A stretch of 28,657 nucleotides of DNA from Nocardioides sp. (GTDB lineage Bacteria > Actinomycetota > Actinomycetes > Propionibacteriales > Nocardioidaceae): assembly GCA_020636915.1 (NCBI GenBank), contig JACJWV010000027.1:1-28657 (forward strand), read 5' to 3'. Under the pieces are notes generated by a model. That model searched no databases. It was not told where the DNA came from and saw only the letters and a list, made by a program, of their open reading frames with translations. Positions 7,345-13,875 of the stretch are shown piece after piece. Within the stretch, counting starts at the first letter, position 1. Every line of letters begins with the position of its first letter. The position numbers and the translations under genes are program-made.

Positions 7345-8541
7345 GTGACCCAGACCCTCGCCACCGCGGCCGCCGTCGGCTCTGCCCGGCGCTGGGCGAT
7401 GCTCGGGGCGAGCACCCTGGCGCAGGCGGCCACCGCCGTGATGGTGCACGGGCCGGCGTTCCTCATCCCCGCCCTGCACGCCCGCGGGCTCAGCCTGGCC
7501 GAGGCCGGCCTGGTGGCGGCCGCGCCGACGGTGGGCGTGATGCTGACGCTGGTGGCCTGGGGCGCGGTCACCGACCGCCGGGGCGAACGGTTCGTCCTCC
7601 TCGCCGGACTCGCGGGCACGGTCCTCGCCGGACTCGCCGCAGCCCTGACGCGGGGTACGGCACCCCTCGCGGTCGCTCTCCTGCTCGCCGGCGCCGCCGC
7701 GGCCAGCACGAACGCCGCCAGCGGGCGGGTGGTCGTCGGTTGGTTCGCCCCCGAGCGCCGCGGCCTCGCGATGGGCATCCGGCAGATGGCCCAGCCGGTC
7801 GGCGTCGGCGTCGCCGCGATCTCGATGGCCACCGTCGCGGCGCACGCGGGCGTCTCGGCAGCTCTCGTCGTACCCACCGTCGTCTGCGCCCTCGCGGCCG
7901 TCGTGGTCGGCCTGGTCGTGGTCGACCCGCCGCGACCAGCGGCCGACGCCGGTGCCCGGGCGGCCAACCCCTACCGCGAGGACTCCTACCTGACCCGGAT
8001 CCACGCCGTCTCGGTGCTCCTCGTCGTCCCCCAGTTCCTGGTGTGGACGTTCGCCCTGGTGTGGCTGGTCCAGGACCGCGGGTGGGCGCCCGCGGCCGCC
8101 GGCACCGTGGTGGCCGTCGCCCAGGTCGCCGGCGCCCTGGGCCGGATCGGCGTGGGTCACCTCTCCGACGTCGTCGGCAGCAGGATGCGTCCGCTGCGCT
8201 GGGTGGCGCTCGCCGCCGCGGCCACCATGGCGCTGCTGGGGCTGGCCGCGGCGCTAGACCTCGCCGTCGCCGTGCTCCTCGTGGTCGTCGCCACCCTCGT
8301 GACGGTCGCCGACAACGGGCTGGCGTTCACCGCCGTCGCCGAGCGCGCCGGACCCTTCTGGTCCGGACGCGCCCTCGGCGTGCAGAACACCGCCCAGTTC
8401 CTCACCGCCTCCGCCGTCCCGCCGCTGGCCGGCCTGGCCGTCCCCCACCTCGGGTACGCCGCCACGTTCGCGGTTGCCGCCGCGTTCCCGGTGCTCGCCG
8501 CCCCCCTGGTCCCGGCCCGCCAGGAGCGCGCGCTGCGCTGA
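7345..8541 (+). CDS. MFS transporter
   Basis: About 398 residues with twelve predicted hydrophobic helices in two six-helix halves. The loop between helices 2 and 3 carries GAVTDRRGERFVLLAG, the MFS motif A (G-X-X-X-D-R-X-G-X-R). A second-half counterpart, GRIGVGHLSDVVGSRMRP, follows helix 8. No drug- or sugar-specific motif is visible; the overall style fits NarK/CynX/OFA-like exporters or carriers of small organic anions, so the substrate is left open. The start is uncertain. A TTG at 7333 is in frame, but GGAGG at 7326-7330 is too close to it, and the GTG at 7345 is taken as more usual. It appears to be a single-gene unit, ending at the repeat block that starts at 8550. Confidence 0.85.
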   Translation: MTQTLATAAAVGSARRWAMLGASTLAQAATAVMVHGPAFLIPALHARGLSLAEAGLVAAAPTVGVMLTLVAWGAVTDRRGERFVLLAGLAGTVLAGLAAALTRGTAPLAVALLLAGAAAASTNAASGRVVVGWFAPERRGLAMGIRQMAQPVGVGVAAISMATVAAHAGVSAALVVPTVVCALAAVVVGLVVVDPPRPAADAGARAANPYREDSYLTRIHAVSVLLVVPQFLVWTFALVWLVQDRGWAPAAAGTVVAVAQVAGALGRIGVGHLSDVVGSRMRPLRWVALAAAATMALLGLAAALDLAVAVLLVVVATLVTVADNGLAFTAVAERAGPFWSGRALGVQNTAQFLTASAVPPLAGLAVPHLGYAATFAVAAAFPVLAAPLVPARQERALR

Positions 8542-8549
8542 GGAGGGCC

Positions 8550-8630
8550 CGAGTCGGCGCATCTTGCCCGCGTGAGGTTGCCGAGTCGGCGCATCTTGTA
8601 CGCGAGCAGGGGTCGAGTCGGCGCGTCTTG
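8550..8630. repeat. Left arm of a palindromic repeat block: three units at 32-bp spacing
   Basis: CGAGTCGGCGC followed by RTCTTG starts at 8550, 8582 and 8614, exactly 32 bases apart. The first 17 bases of each unit are conserved and the remaining 15 differ. The 32-nt period is not a multiple of three, so this is not a coding repeat. It opens the 337-base gene-free stretch 8542-8878. Confidence 0.85.
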
Positions 8631-8682
8631 CCCGGGCTGTCCGCGTCTCCCGTGGCGGACCGCGCCGGGCGCGCCGACTCGA
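8613..8682. terminator. Central long hairpin of the repeat block, possible bidirectional terminator
   Basis: The arms TCGAGTCGGCGC (8613-8624) and GCGCCGACTCGA (8671-8682) are perfect inverted repeats. Inside them CCCGG (8631-8635) pairs with CCGGG (8665-8669), and GTCCGC (8639-8644) with GCGGAC (8655-8660). The result is a roughly 70-nt stem-loop centred near 8650. Further copies of the outer repeat could pair in several registers. Termination after the MFS gene is an inference. Confidence 0.6.
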
Positions 8683-8811
8683 CACCCCAGAGCGAGCACA
8701 ACGCGCCGACTCGACACCCCAGAGCGAGCACAACGCGCCGACTCGGCACCCCAGAGCGAGCACAACGCGCCGACTCGGCACCCCAGAGCGGGCACGACGC
8801 GCCGACTCGGC
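8671..8811. repeat. Right arm: four and a third tandem 32-bp units, inverted relative to the left arm
   Basis: Units start with GCGCCGACTCG at 8671, 8703, 8735, 8767 and 8799, exactly 32 bases apart. The first four complete units are nearly identical (GCGCCGACTCGRCACCCCAG, then AGCGRGCACRAC), and the fifth keeps only the first 12 or so bases. Read on the other strand they give CGAGTCGGCGC, the same core as the left arm. The rest of the gap (8812-8867) shows nothing further. Confidence 0.9.
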
Positions 8812-8878
8812 GTCGCTGGGCGTGCCGACGCGCCCGACCGGGTACGCGTGGCGGGGGGACCGTAACCAGGGAGGTCTG

Positions 8879-9247
8879 ATGACAACCACCATCATCGTGA
8901 TCGCGATCGTCGTGGTCGCAGCCATCGCCGTCGCCGCGTACCTGTCGAGCCGGCGTCGCCACGAGCGCCGCCGTGCCCAGGCCGAGGAGCTGCGCCACGA
9001 GGCGCGGGCCCGGTCGGGGTCGGTCGACGTCGCGCGGGAGGAGGCCGCCGCGGCCGAGGCGCGCGCCGAGCTCGCCCGGGCCGAGGCCGAGCGCGCGGAG
9101 CTGCAGGCAGCGGAGGCACGCCAGGAGATGCAGGTCGAGGAGGCGCACCAGGAGGACTCGCTGCGCACCGCCGACGCCCTCGACCCCGACGTGGACCACC
9201 GGTCCGAGGACTACCAGCCGCGTCTGCAGGGGCGCCACGAGGCTTAG
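8879..9247 (+). CDS. Membrane-anchored charged coiled-coil protein
   Basis: The ATG at 8879 has a near-ideal AGGGAGG at 8868-8874, so the in-frame upstream ORF start is rejected. The 122-residue product has one N-terminal transmembrane helix (about residues 4-21, IIVIAIVVVAAIAVAAYL) and a basic stop-transfer SSRRRHERRR. A long Ala/Glu/Arg-rich heptad region (about 28-95) should form a continuous coiled coil. The acidic tail carries DPDVDHRSEDYQP. The topology would be N-out/C-in with a cytoplasmic coiled coil. The product looks like a general actinobacterial envelope protein, but I do not recognise a named family. It is monocistronic, between the 32-bp repeat block and a clear terminator hairpin. 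Confidence 0.8.
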   Translation: MTTTIIVIAIVVVAAIAVAAYLSSRRRHERRRAQAEELRHEARARSGSVDVAREEAAAAEARAELARAEAERAELQAAEARQEMQVEEAHQEDSLRTADALDPDVDHRSEDYQPRLQGRHEA

Positions 9248-9252
9248 CACCT

Positions 9253-9278
9253 CCCTGCCTGAGCTCGCGAAGGCAGGG
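9253..9278 (+). terminator. Terminator hairpin after the coiled-coil protein
   Basis: CCCTGCCT, a 10-nt loop, AGGCAGGG form a perfect 8-bp stem starting five bases after the stop codon. Confidence 0.65.
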
Positions 9279-9290
9279 AACCCGGTGCAA

Positions 9291-9344
9291 GGTCGAGTGA
9301 CCGCGCGAGCGAGGAACGAGCTCGCGACCGGGCGTATCGAGACC
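9291..9344. repeat. Copy 1 of a 54-bp dispersed intergenic repeat
   Basis: It begins GGTCGAGTGA and ends TCGAGACC. A second copy of the same length is at 20881-20934. With a one-base shift the two share CCGCGCGA, ACGAG, TCGCGACCG and TCGAGACC. The partly inverted ends suggest a REP-like element. It lies just before the IclR gene. Confidence 0.7.
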
Positions 9345-9364
9345 ACACCTGGCACCCTGGGCCC

Positions 9365-10120
9365 ATGAGCCAGGTGCCCGCGGCGACCCGCGCGCTGCGG
9401 GTGCTGCGGTTCCTGGCCGGTCAGCCCGACCCGGTCCCGCTGGACCGGATCATGCGCGCGTGCGAGCTGCCGCGCAGCACGACGTACCACCTGCTCCACG
9501 CGATGGTGGAGGAGGGCTTCGTCGTGCACCTGGTCGACGAGCACCGGTTCGGTCTCGGGCCCGCGGCCTTCGAGGTCGGCAGCGGCTACGCCCGCCAAGA
9601 GCCGCTGCAGCGGATCGCCCGCCGCCCGCTGGCCGACCTCGTCGACCGGGTCGGCCAGTCCGCGCACCTCGCGATCCTGCACGGCCGCGACGTGCTCTAC
9701 GTGATCGAGGAGCGCGCCCCCGGACGCCCGCCCCTGGTCAGCGACGTCGGGGTCCGCCTCCCGGCGCACCTGACCGCCAGCGGCCGCGCGGTGCTCGCCC
9801 GGCTCCCGGCCGGCCAGGTGCGCGCGCTCTACCCCGGCCCCGCGGAGTTCGTGGACCGCCACGGGCGCGGGCCGCGGACGCCGAGCCAGCTCCGCGCGGT
9901 CCTCACCGACACCCGGCAGCGGGGGTACGCCGTCGAGGACGGCGAGGTGACACCGGGACTGGCCAGCGTGGCGGTGGCCGTGCTCGACCACAACCAGCAC
10001 CCGGTCGCCGCCGTGGCGGTGACCTTCCCCGAGGGCGCCGACACCGCGGCGCTCGCGGCCGCTGTCCGCCGGACCGCCGGACAGCTCACGAGGCGAATCG
10101 GTGGTGCGCCCGCCGCGTGA
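9365..10120 (+). CDS. IclR-family transcriptional regulator
   Basis: A 251-residue protein of normal IclR length. The N-terminal winged helix-turn-helix spans about residues 5-60: ALRVLRFLAGQPDPVPLDRI, then the recognition-helix region LPRSTTYHLLHAMVEEGFV and the wing HRFGLGP. The effector-binding domain (about 75-245) has HLAILHGRDVLYVIEE, LTASGRAVLARLP and the closing RGYAVEDGEVTPGLASVAVAV, which match the IclR ligand domain. Such proteins bind small aromatic or organic acids and often repress neighbouring catabolic or transport genes. The target here is not known; the EamA gene 144 nt downstream is the nearest candidate. No Shine-Dalgarno is seen, but CACCCT lies six bases before the ATG, which fits a leaderless mRNA. 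Confidence 0.92.
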   Translation: MSQVPAATRALRVLRFLAGQPDPVPLDRIMRACELPRSTTYHLLHAMVEEGFVVHLVDEHRFGLGPAAFEVGSGYARQEPLQRIARRPLADLVDRVGQSAHLAILHGRDVLYVIEERAPGRPPLVSDVGVRLPAHLTASGRAVLARLPAGQVRALYPGPAEFVDRHGRGPRTPSQLRAVLTDTRQRGYAVEDGEVTPGLASVAVAVLDHNQHPVAAVAVTFPEGADTAALAAAVRRTAGQLTRRIGGAPAA

Positions 10121-10131
10121 GTTCTGGCACG

Positions 10132-10188
10132 ATGCGGACCGTGACCCCTGTGACGCAGCTCGGCCTCCTGCCGCCTCCGGTCGTCTGA
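10132..10188 (+). CDS. Putative 18-codon leader peptide upstream of the EamA transporter
   Basis: ATG at 10132 to TGA at 10186-10188 encodes MRTVTPVTQLGLLPPPVV. The Pro-Pro-Pro-Val-Val end is a sequence type known to slow or stall ribosomes (consecutive prolines need EF-P). The stop codon falls at the loop/right-arm junction of a perfect hairpin (10175-10194) that competes with a second hairpin (10191-10215). A short ORF ending inside the first of two alternative stems is the layout of a ribosome-mediated attenuator. No Shine-Dalgarno is visible; leaderless initiation is possible. It is too short for ordinary ORF callers, and its coding status is inferred from this architecture. Confidence 0.55.
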   Translation: MRTVTPVTQLGLLPPPVV

Positions 10189-10215
10189 CCGGAGCCGCCG
10201 TCCGCGGCGTGCTCC
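10175..10215 (+). promoter_or_regulatory. Two mutually exclusive hairpins: candidate attenuator
   Basis: Hairpin A is CTCCGGTC (10175-10182), loop GTCT, GACCGGAG (10187-10194), a perfect 8-bp stem. Hairpin B is GGAGC-CGCCG (10191-10200), loop TCCG, CGGCG-T-GCTCC (10205-10215), ten pairs with one bulged T. Both need GGAG at 10191-10194, so only one can form. A ribosome sitting at the end of the leader ORF would cover A and free B. The EamA RBS (AGGAG, 10253-10257) lies outside both, which favours transcriptional attenuation over direct RBS masking. A tandem CCTCGTCGGT (10225-10244) follows. Confidence 0.55.
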
Positions 10216-10264
10216 CGACACCACCCTCGTCGGTCCTCGTCGGTCCCCTGCCAGGAGCACAGCC

Positions 10265-11206
10265 ATGTCCACCTCCCCCTCCCCGTCCTCCTCCCTGACC
10301 GCCACGCACGCGCGGATCGGCCTCCTCCAGATCTGCCTCGCCGGCGTCCTCTGGGGCACCGGCGGCCTGGCGGTCCAGGTCATCCGCGACGCCGAGCCGC
10401 TCTCGGTCGTCACGATCAGCGCCTGGCGCATGCTCATCGGGGCGGTGTTCCTCCTCGCGGTGGTCGTCGTCGCCCGGCAGACCCGCACGCTGCGCGAGCT
10501 GGTGCGCCGACGACCGGGGGGCGTGGTCGTCGTCGGTGTCGCCACCGCGACCTACCAGGCGCTCTACTTCGCGGGCGTGGTCGCGGTCGGCGTGACCGTG
10601 TCGACGGTCGTCAGCCTCGGTCTGGCCCCGGTCATCGTCACCGTCGTCGAGAGCGTGCGCCGGCGGCGCACCCCGGACGCCGTCCACCTGCTGGTGCTGG
10701 CCGCCGCCCTGGTCGGCCTGGTGCTCGTCAGCGCATCGGCCGGCTCGGCGGGTGGCCCGCACCCCACGTGGGGCGTGCTCGCCTCGATCGGCTCGGGGAC
10801 GGCGTACGCGCTCACGACCCTGGTGGGCCACCACCTCGCCGGCACGACCGCGCCGCTGAGCCTGGCCACTGCCAGCACCGCCATCGGCGCCGTGGCGCTG
10901 GCCCCGCTCGCGCTCGTCACCGGCGTCGGCGGTGCGGCGCTCGGTGACCCGGTCGTCGGCGTCTCGCTGCTCTACCTCGGCGTCCTCACCATGGGGCTCG
11001 CGTACCTCCTCTTCTACGCAGGCCTGCGGACCGCTCCGGGCAGCTCGGCCGTGATCGCCACCCTGCTCGAGCCGCTCACCGCCGCCGTGCTCGCCGCGAT
11101 GGTCCTCGGCGAGCGGCTCGGGGCGGTCGGCGTCGTCGGCGGCCTGCTGATCCTCGCCGCGGTCGCCGGGCTCGGGCGCCGGCTGGACGTCACCCCGGCG
11201 CCCTGA
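10265..11206 (+). CDS. EamA/DMT-family transporter
   Basis: A 313-residue inner-membrane protein with ten hydrophobic helices arranged as two EamA repeats (about residues 18-150 and 165-300). Repeat 1 opens with LLQICLAGVLWGTGGLAVQVIRD and repeat 2 with HPTWGVLASIGSGTAYALTTL. The second repeat ends with the family-typical SSAVIATLLEPLTAAVLAAMVLGERL. DMT proteins usually export amino acids, nucleosides or related metabolites by proton exchange; the substrate is not evident here. AGGAG at 10253-10257 is seven bases before the ATG. The 144-nt leader between the IclR gene and this start holds the leader peptide and alternative hairpins, so expression may be set by translation in the leader, perhaps also by the IclR protein. 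Confidence 0.92.
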   Translation: MSTSPSPSSSLTATHARIGLLQICLAGVLWGTGGLAVQVIRDAEPLSVVTISAWRMLIGAVFLLAVVVVARQTRTLRELVRRRPGGVVVVGVATATYQALYFAGVVAVGVTVSTVVSLGLAPVIVTVVESVRRRRTPDAVHLLVLAAALVGLVLVSASAGSAGGPHPTWGVLASIGSGTAYALTTLVGHHLAGTTAPLSLATASTAIGAVALAPLALVTGVGGAALGDPVVGVSLLYLGVLTMGLAYLLFYAGLRTAPGSSAVIATLLEPLTAAVLAAMVLGERLGAVGVVGGLLILAAVAGLGRRLDVTPAP

Positions 11207-11252
11207 GGGCCCCTGGACCCCACCCATCTAGACCGCGTTCGTCGCCGCACCC

Positions 11253-11280
11253 GAGCGGGAACCATCACCCGACCCCGCTC
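11253..11280 (+). terminator. Possible terminator hairpin after the EamA gene
   Basis: GAGCGGG (11253-11259) and CCCGCTC (11274-11280) form a 7-bp stem with a 14-nt loop, between the EamA stop and the next RBS. A small GCCC-TGA-GGGC hairpin also spans the stop codon itself. Both are modest. Confidence 0.35.
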
Positions 11281-11322
11281 CGCTCGTTGGACCCGCACCT
11301 GCTGCGTGAAGGAGTCCCGCCG

Positions 11323-13749
11323 GTGACCGACCGACCCACCATCCGCCGTCTGATCTGGGCCGCGGTCGCCGGCACCACCGCCGTCGCGGTCGCGATCTCG
11401 CTCGGCGGGGCAGCGGGGCTGCGGTCCGGCGGCCTCAACCAGCGGTACGCCTACGCGCAGGACGCGCTGGCCTCCGTCGCGAAGGACAAGAACGCGATCT
11501 CGCGCGCGGGCGACCTCGGCGCGATCACCCGCGACCCCACGACCGCTGCCGAGAAGGCTGCCGCGGCCCGGTACGTCGCGCGCGAGCGGGCCCTGCCCGA
11601 CCCGACGCTGACCACGGCGCCGGTGATGGAGAAGCGCCGGCTCCACCCGCAGGACCGCTACGCGCTGGCCAACGGCTGCTACACCCTCACCGACGGCGGC
11701 GAGCCGCTCTACTTCAAGCCGACCGACCTCGGCAGCTACCTCGTCTACGACGCCGACCGCCGCTTCGTCGTCGCGAGCGGCGACCGGCCCGACCAGCCCT
11801 CCGCCGACACGGTGTGGAAGATCCGGGCCGCCGGCGGGGGCCGCTACTCCTTCCGCAACGCCACCGGGACGCTCACGGTCGACGGCGCCCGCACCTTCCG
11901 GCCCACCCGGGCGACCGGCTGCACGCCGTACCCCGAGTCGCAGATCGACGTCCGCGGGCGACCGCGCGCCGGCATCACGCCGTTCCAGGAGGTCCGCGGC
12001 TACGTCGACGCGCACACCCACGGCATGGCCTTCGAGTTCCTCGGCGGCGACGCGCACTGCGGCAAGCCCTGGGACCCGTTCGGCGCGCCGTACGCACTGG
12101 TGGACTGCCCCGACCACAGCGCCACGGGCGGGTACGGCGGCGTGCTCGAGTCGGTCCTGTCCGGGCAGCCGCACCACGACCCGGTGGGCTGGCCGACGTT
12201 CAAGGACTGGCCGGCGCCGGACTCCCTCACCCACGAGGGCACCTACTACCGGTGGCTCGAGCGCTCGTGGCGCGGCGGCCAGCGGATCTTCGTCAACCTG
12301 CTGGTCGAGAACGACCAGCTGTGCAAGATCTACCCGATCAAGCACAACTCCTGCGACGACATGGACTCGATCCGCCTGCAGGCGCAGGACATGTACGACA
12401 TGCAGGACTACATCGACGCCCAGTTCGGCGGTCCCGGCAAGGGCTTCTACCGGATCGTCTACAACCCGTGGCAGGCCCGGAAGGTGATCAACGCCGGCAA
12501 GCTCGCGGTGATCATGGGCATCGAGACCAGCGTGCCGTTCGGCTGCACGTTCAAGGCCCTGCCCGGGGGTGACGTGCCGGCCTGCGACGTCGACGACATC
12601 TCGGCGCAGGTCGACGAGGTCAAGAAGCTCGGCGTCCGCCAGATGGAGCTCGTCAACAAGTTCGACAACGCGCTGTCCGGCATCGCGGGCGACGAGGGCG
12701 AGGTCGGCGTCGCCGTCAACGCCGCGAACTTCCTCGAGACCGGCACCTTCTGGGACATGCGCCACTGCGACCCCGACATCCCCGGTGCGCACGACCACAA
12801 CCAGCTCGCGGGGCCGGACATCAGTGCGGGCCAGCAGGACGCGCTGTTCGGAGCCGTCGCCGAGCTGTTCGGCCCGGCGAACCTGCCGGCCCTGCCGCTC
12901 TACCCGCCGCCGGACCACTGCAACGCGCGCGGCCTCACCACGCTCGGTGAGTACACGATCCGCAAGCTCGCGCAGGAGCACATGATCTTCGACCCCGACC
13001 ACATGAGCGTGAAGGCGCGGACCTCGGCGCTCGACCAGATCGACGAGATGGGCTACCACGGCGTCATCTCGAGCCACTCCTGGTCGACCCCGGACGCCTA
13101 CCCGCGGATCTACCGCGAGGGCGGCTTCATCACGCCGTACGCCGGCGACTCGACGGGCTTCGTGGAGAAGTGGCGGACCCACGTCGGGTGGGCGGACCCG
13201 CGCTACTACTGGGGCATCGGGTACGGCGCGGACATGAACGGTCTCGGTGCGCAGGGTGACCCCCGCGGGGCCGACGTGCCGAACCCGGTCACCTACCCCT
13301 TCCGCGGCCTCGGCGGGGTGACGGTCGACCAGCAGCACGCCGGCGAGCGGGTCTACGACATCAACGTCGACGGCGTCGCCCAGTACGGCCTCTACCCCGA
13401 CTGGATCCAGGACCTCACCGAGGTCGCGGACGCCGAGCACGCCGGGGACGGGGCGCAGATCCAGGACGACATGGAGCGTGGCGCGGAGGCCTACCTCCAG
13501 ATGTGGGAGCGCGCCGAGGGGATCGCGCCGGACTCCTGCCGCAACCCCGGTCTGCGCAAGCCGGTCGGCGCCGTCCGTCACCTGGTCCGCCCCGGGATGA
13601 CGACCCGCCAGGTGATGACGGCGGTCGGGCAGCCCTACGAGCGGCTGGGGTCGACGTACACCTTCTGTGCCCGCTCCGGCGGCGACCCGAAGGTGCGGGT
13701 GACGGTGCGCTTCTCACCCGCCGGCCGGGTCGTCGGGCTGCGCGCCTGA
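11323..13749 (+). CDS. Exported M19-like metal-dependent hydrolase with C-terminal BamE/SmpA-like domain
   Basis: The GTG at 11323 has AAGGAG eight bases upstream, so the further-upstream ATG is not used here. Of 808 residues, about 10-32 form a signal peptide or signal anchor. Residues about 105-220 form a beta-rich Trp/Tyr domain (PLYFKPTDLGSYLVYDADRR...). The catalytic-looking part starts with the metal motif VDAHTHG (His231, His233) and includes DPDHMS (His560) and VISSHSWS (His585). These resemble the dipeptidase M19 motifs in which a late His follows D-L-S-H, and GIGYGADMNGL parallels the M19 GSDFDG region. The amidohydrolase superfamily is therefore likely, with the substrate unknown. 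The last 50 residues (VRPGMTTRQVMTAVGQPYERL...) have the BamE/SmpA fold pattern. Such a protein would act outside the membrane. Confidence 0.8.
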   Translation: MTDRPTIRRLIWAAVAGTTAVAVAISLGGAAGLRSGGLNQRYAYAQDALASVAKDKNAISRAGDLGAITRDPTTAAEKAAAARYVARERALPDPTLTTAPVMEKRRLHPQDRYALANGCYTLTDGGEPLYFKPTDLGSYLVYDADRRFVVASGDRPDQPSADTVWKIRAAGGGRYSFRNATGTLTVDGARTFRPTRATGCTPYPESQIDVRGRPRAGITPFQEVRGYVDAHTHGMAFEFLGGDAHCGKPWDPFGAPYALVDCPDHSATGGYGGVLESVLSGQPHHDPVGWPTFKDWPAPDSLTHEGTYYRWLERSWRGGQRIFVNLLVENDQLCKIYPIKHNSCDDMDSIRLQAQDMYDMQDYIDAQFGGPGKGFYRIVYNPWQARKVINAGKLAVIMGIETSVPFGCTFKALPGGDVPACDVDDISAQVDEVKKLGVRQMELVNKFDNALSGIAGDEGEVGVAVNAANFLETGTFWDMRHCDPDIPGAHDHNQLAGPDISAGQQDALFGAVAELFGPANLPALPLYPPPDHCNARGLTTLGEYTIRKLAQEHMIFDPDHMSVKARTSALDQIDEMGYHGVISSHSWSTPDAYPRIYREGGFITPYAGDSTGFVEKWRTHVGWADPRYYWGIGYGADMNGLGAQGDPRGADVPNPVTYPFRGLGGVTVDQQHAGERVYDINVDGVAQYGLYPDWIQDLTEVADAEHAGDGAQIQDDMERGAEAYLQMWERAEGIAPDSCRNPGLRKPVGAVRHLVRPGMTTRQVMTAVGQPYERLGSTYTFCARSGGDPKVRVTVRFSPAGRVVGLRA

Positions 13750-13755
13750 GCCAAG

Positions 13756-13769
13756 TTACCAACCGGTAA
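13756..13769 (+). promoter_or_regulatory. TTACC-N4-GGTAA operator upstream of the EtfD-like gene
   Basis: TTACC (13756-13760), AACC, GGTAA (13765-13769) is a perfect 5-bp dyad about 107 bp before the GTG of the Fe-S oxidoreductase and seven bases after the previous stop. TetR-family regulators of fatty-acid oxidation genes in actinobacteria bind dyads of this general type. The match to a particular regulator is inference. Confidence 0.5.
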
Positions 13770-13875
13770 GATCCTTCTCACACGCCCGCCGGACTGACGA
13801 CGACCTCGTCCGGCAATAGGCTCGCTGGACGCGCGCCAGCGGCCATCGACACCAACTTCCGACAGGGAGCTACAA

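Noticed and set aside
8671..8811. CRISPR array (regular 32-bp repeats)
   Set aside because: The whole 32-bp unit is repeated almost unchanged, so there are no variable spacers of normal length, and no cas genes are nearby.
8402..11227. 941-aa minus-strand ORF across the repeat block, IclR and EamA genes
   Set aside because: Spans several well-supported plus-strand genes and the 32-bp repeats; composition is that of a stop-poor antisense frame.
11014..13581. 855-aa ORF on the minus strand
   Set aside because: It lies antisense to the hydrolase and EamA genes, is Val/Asp/Arg/Gly-rich low-information sequence typical of a GC-rich shadow frame, and the plus-strand protein has clear domains.
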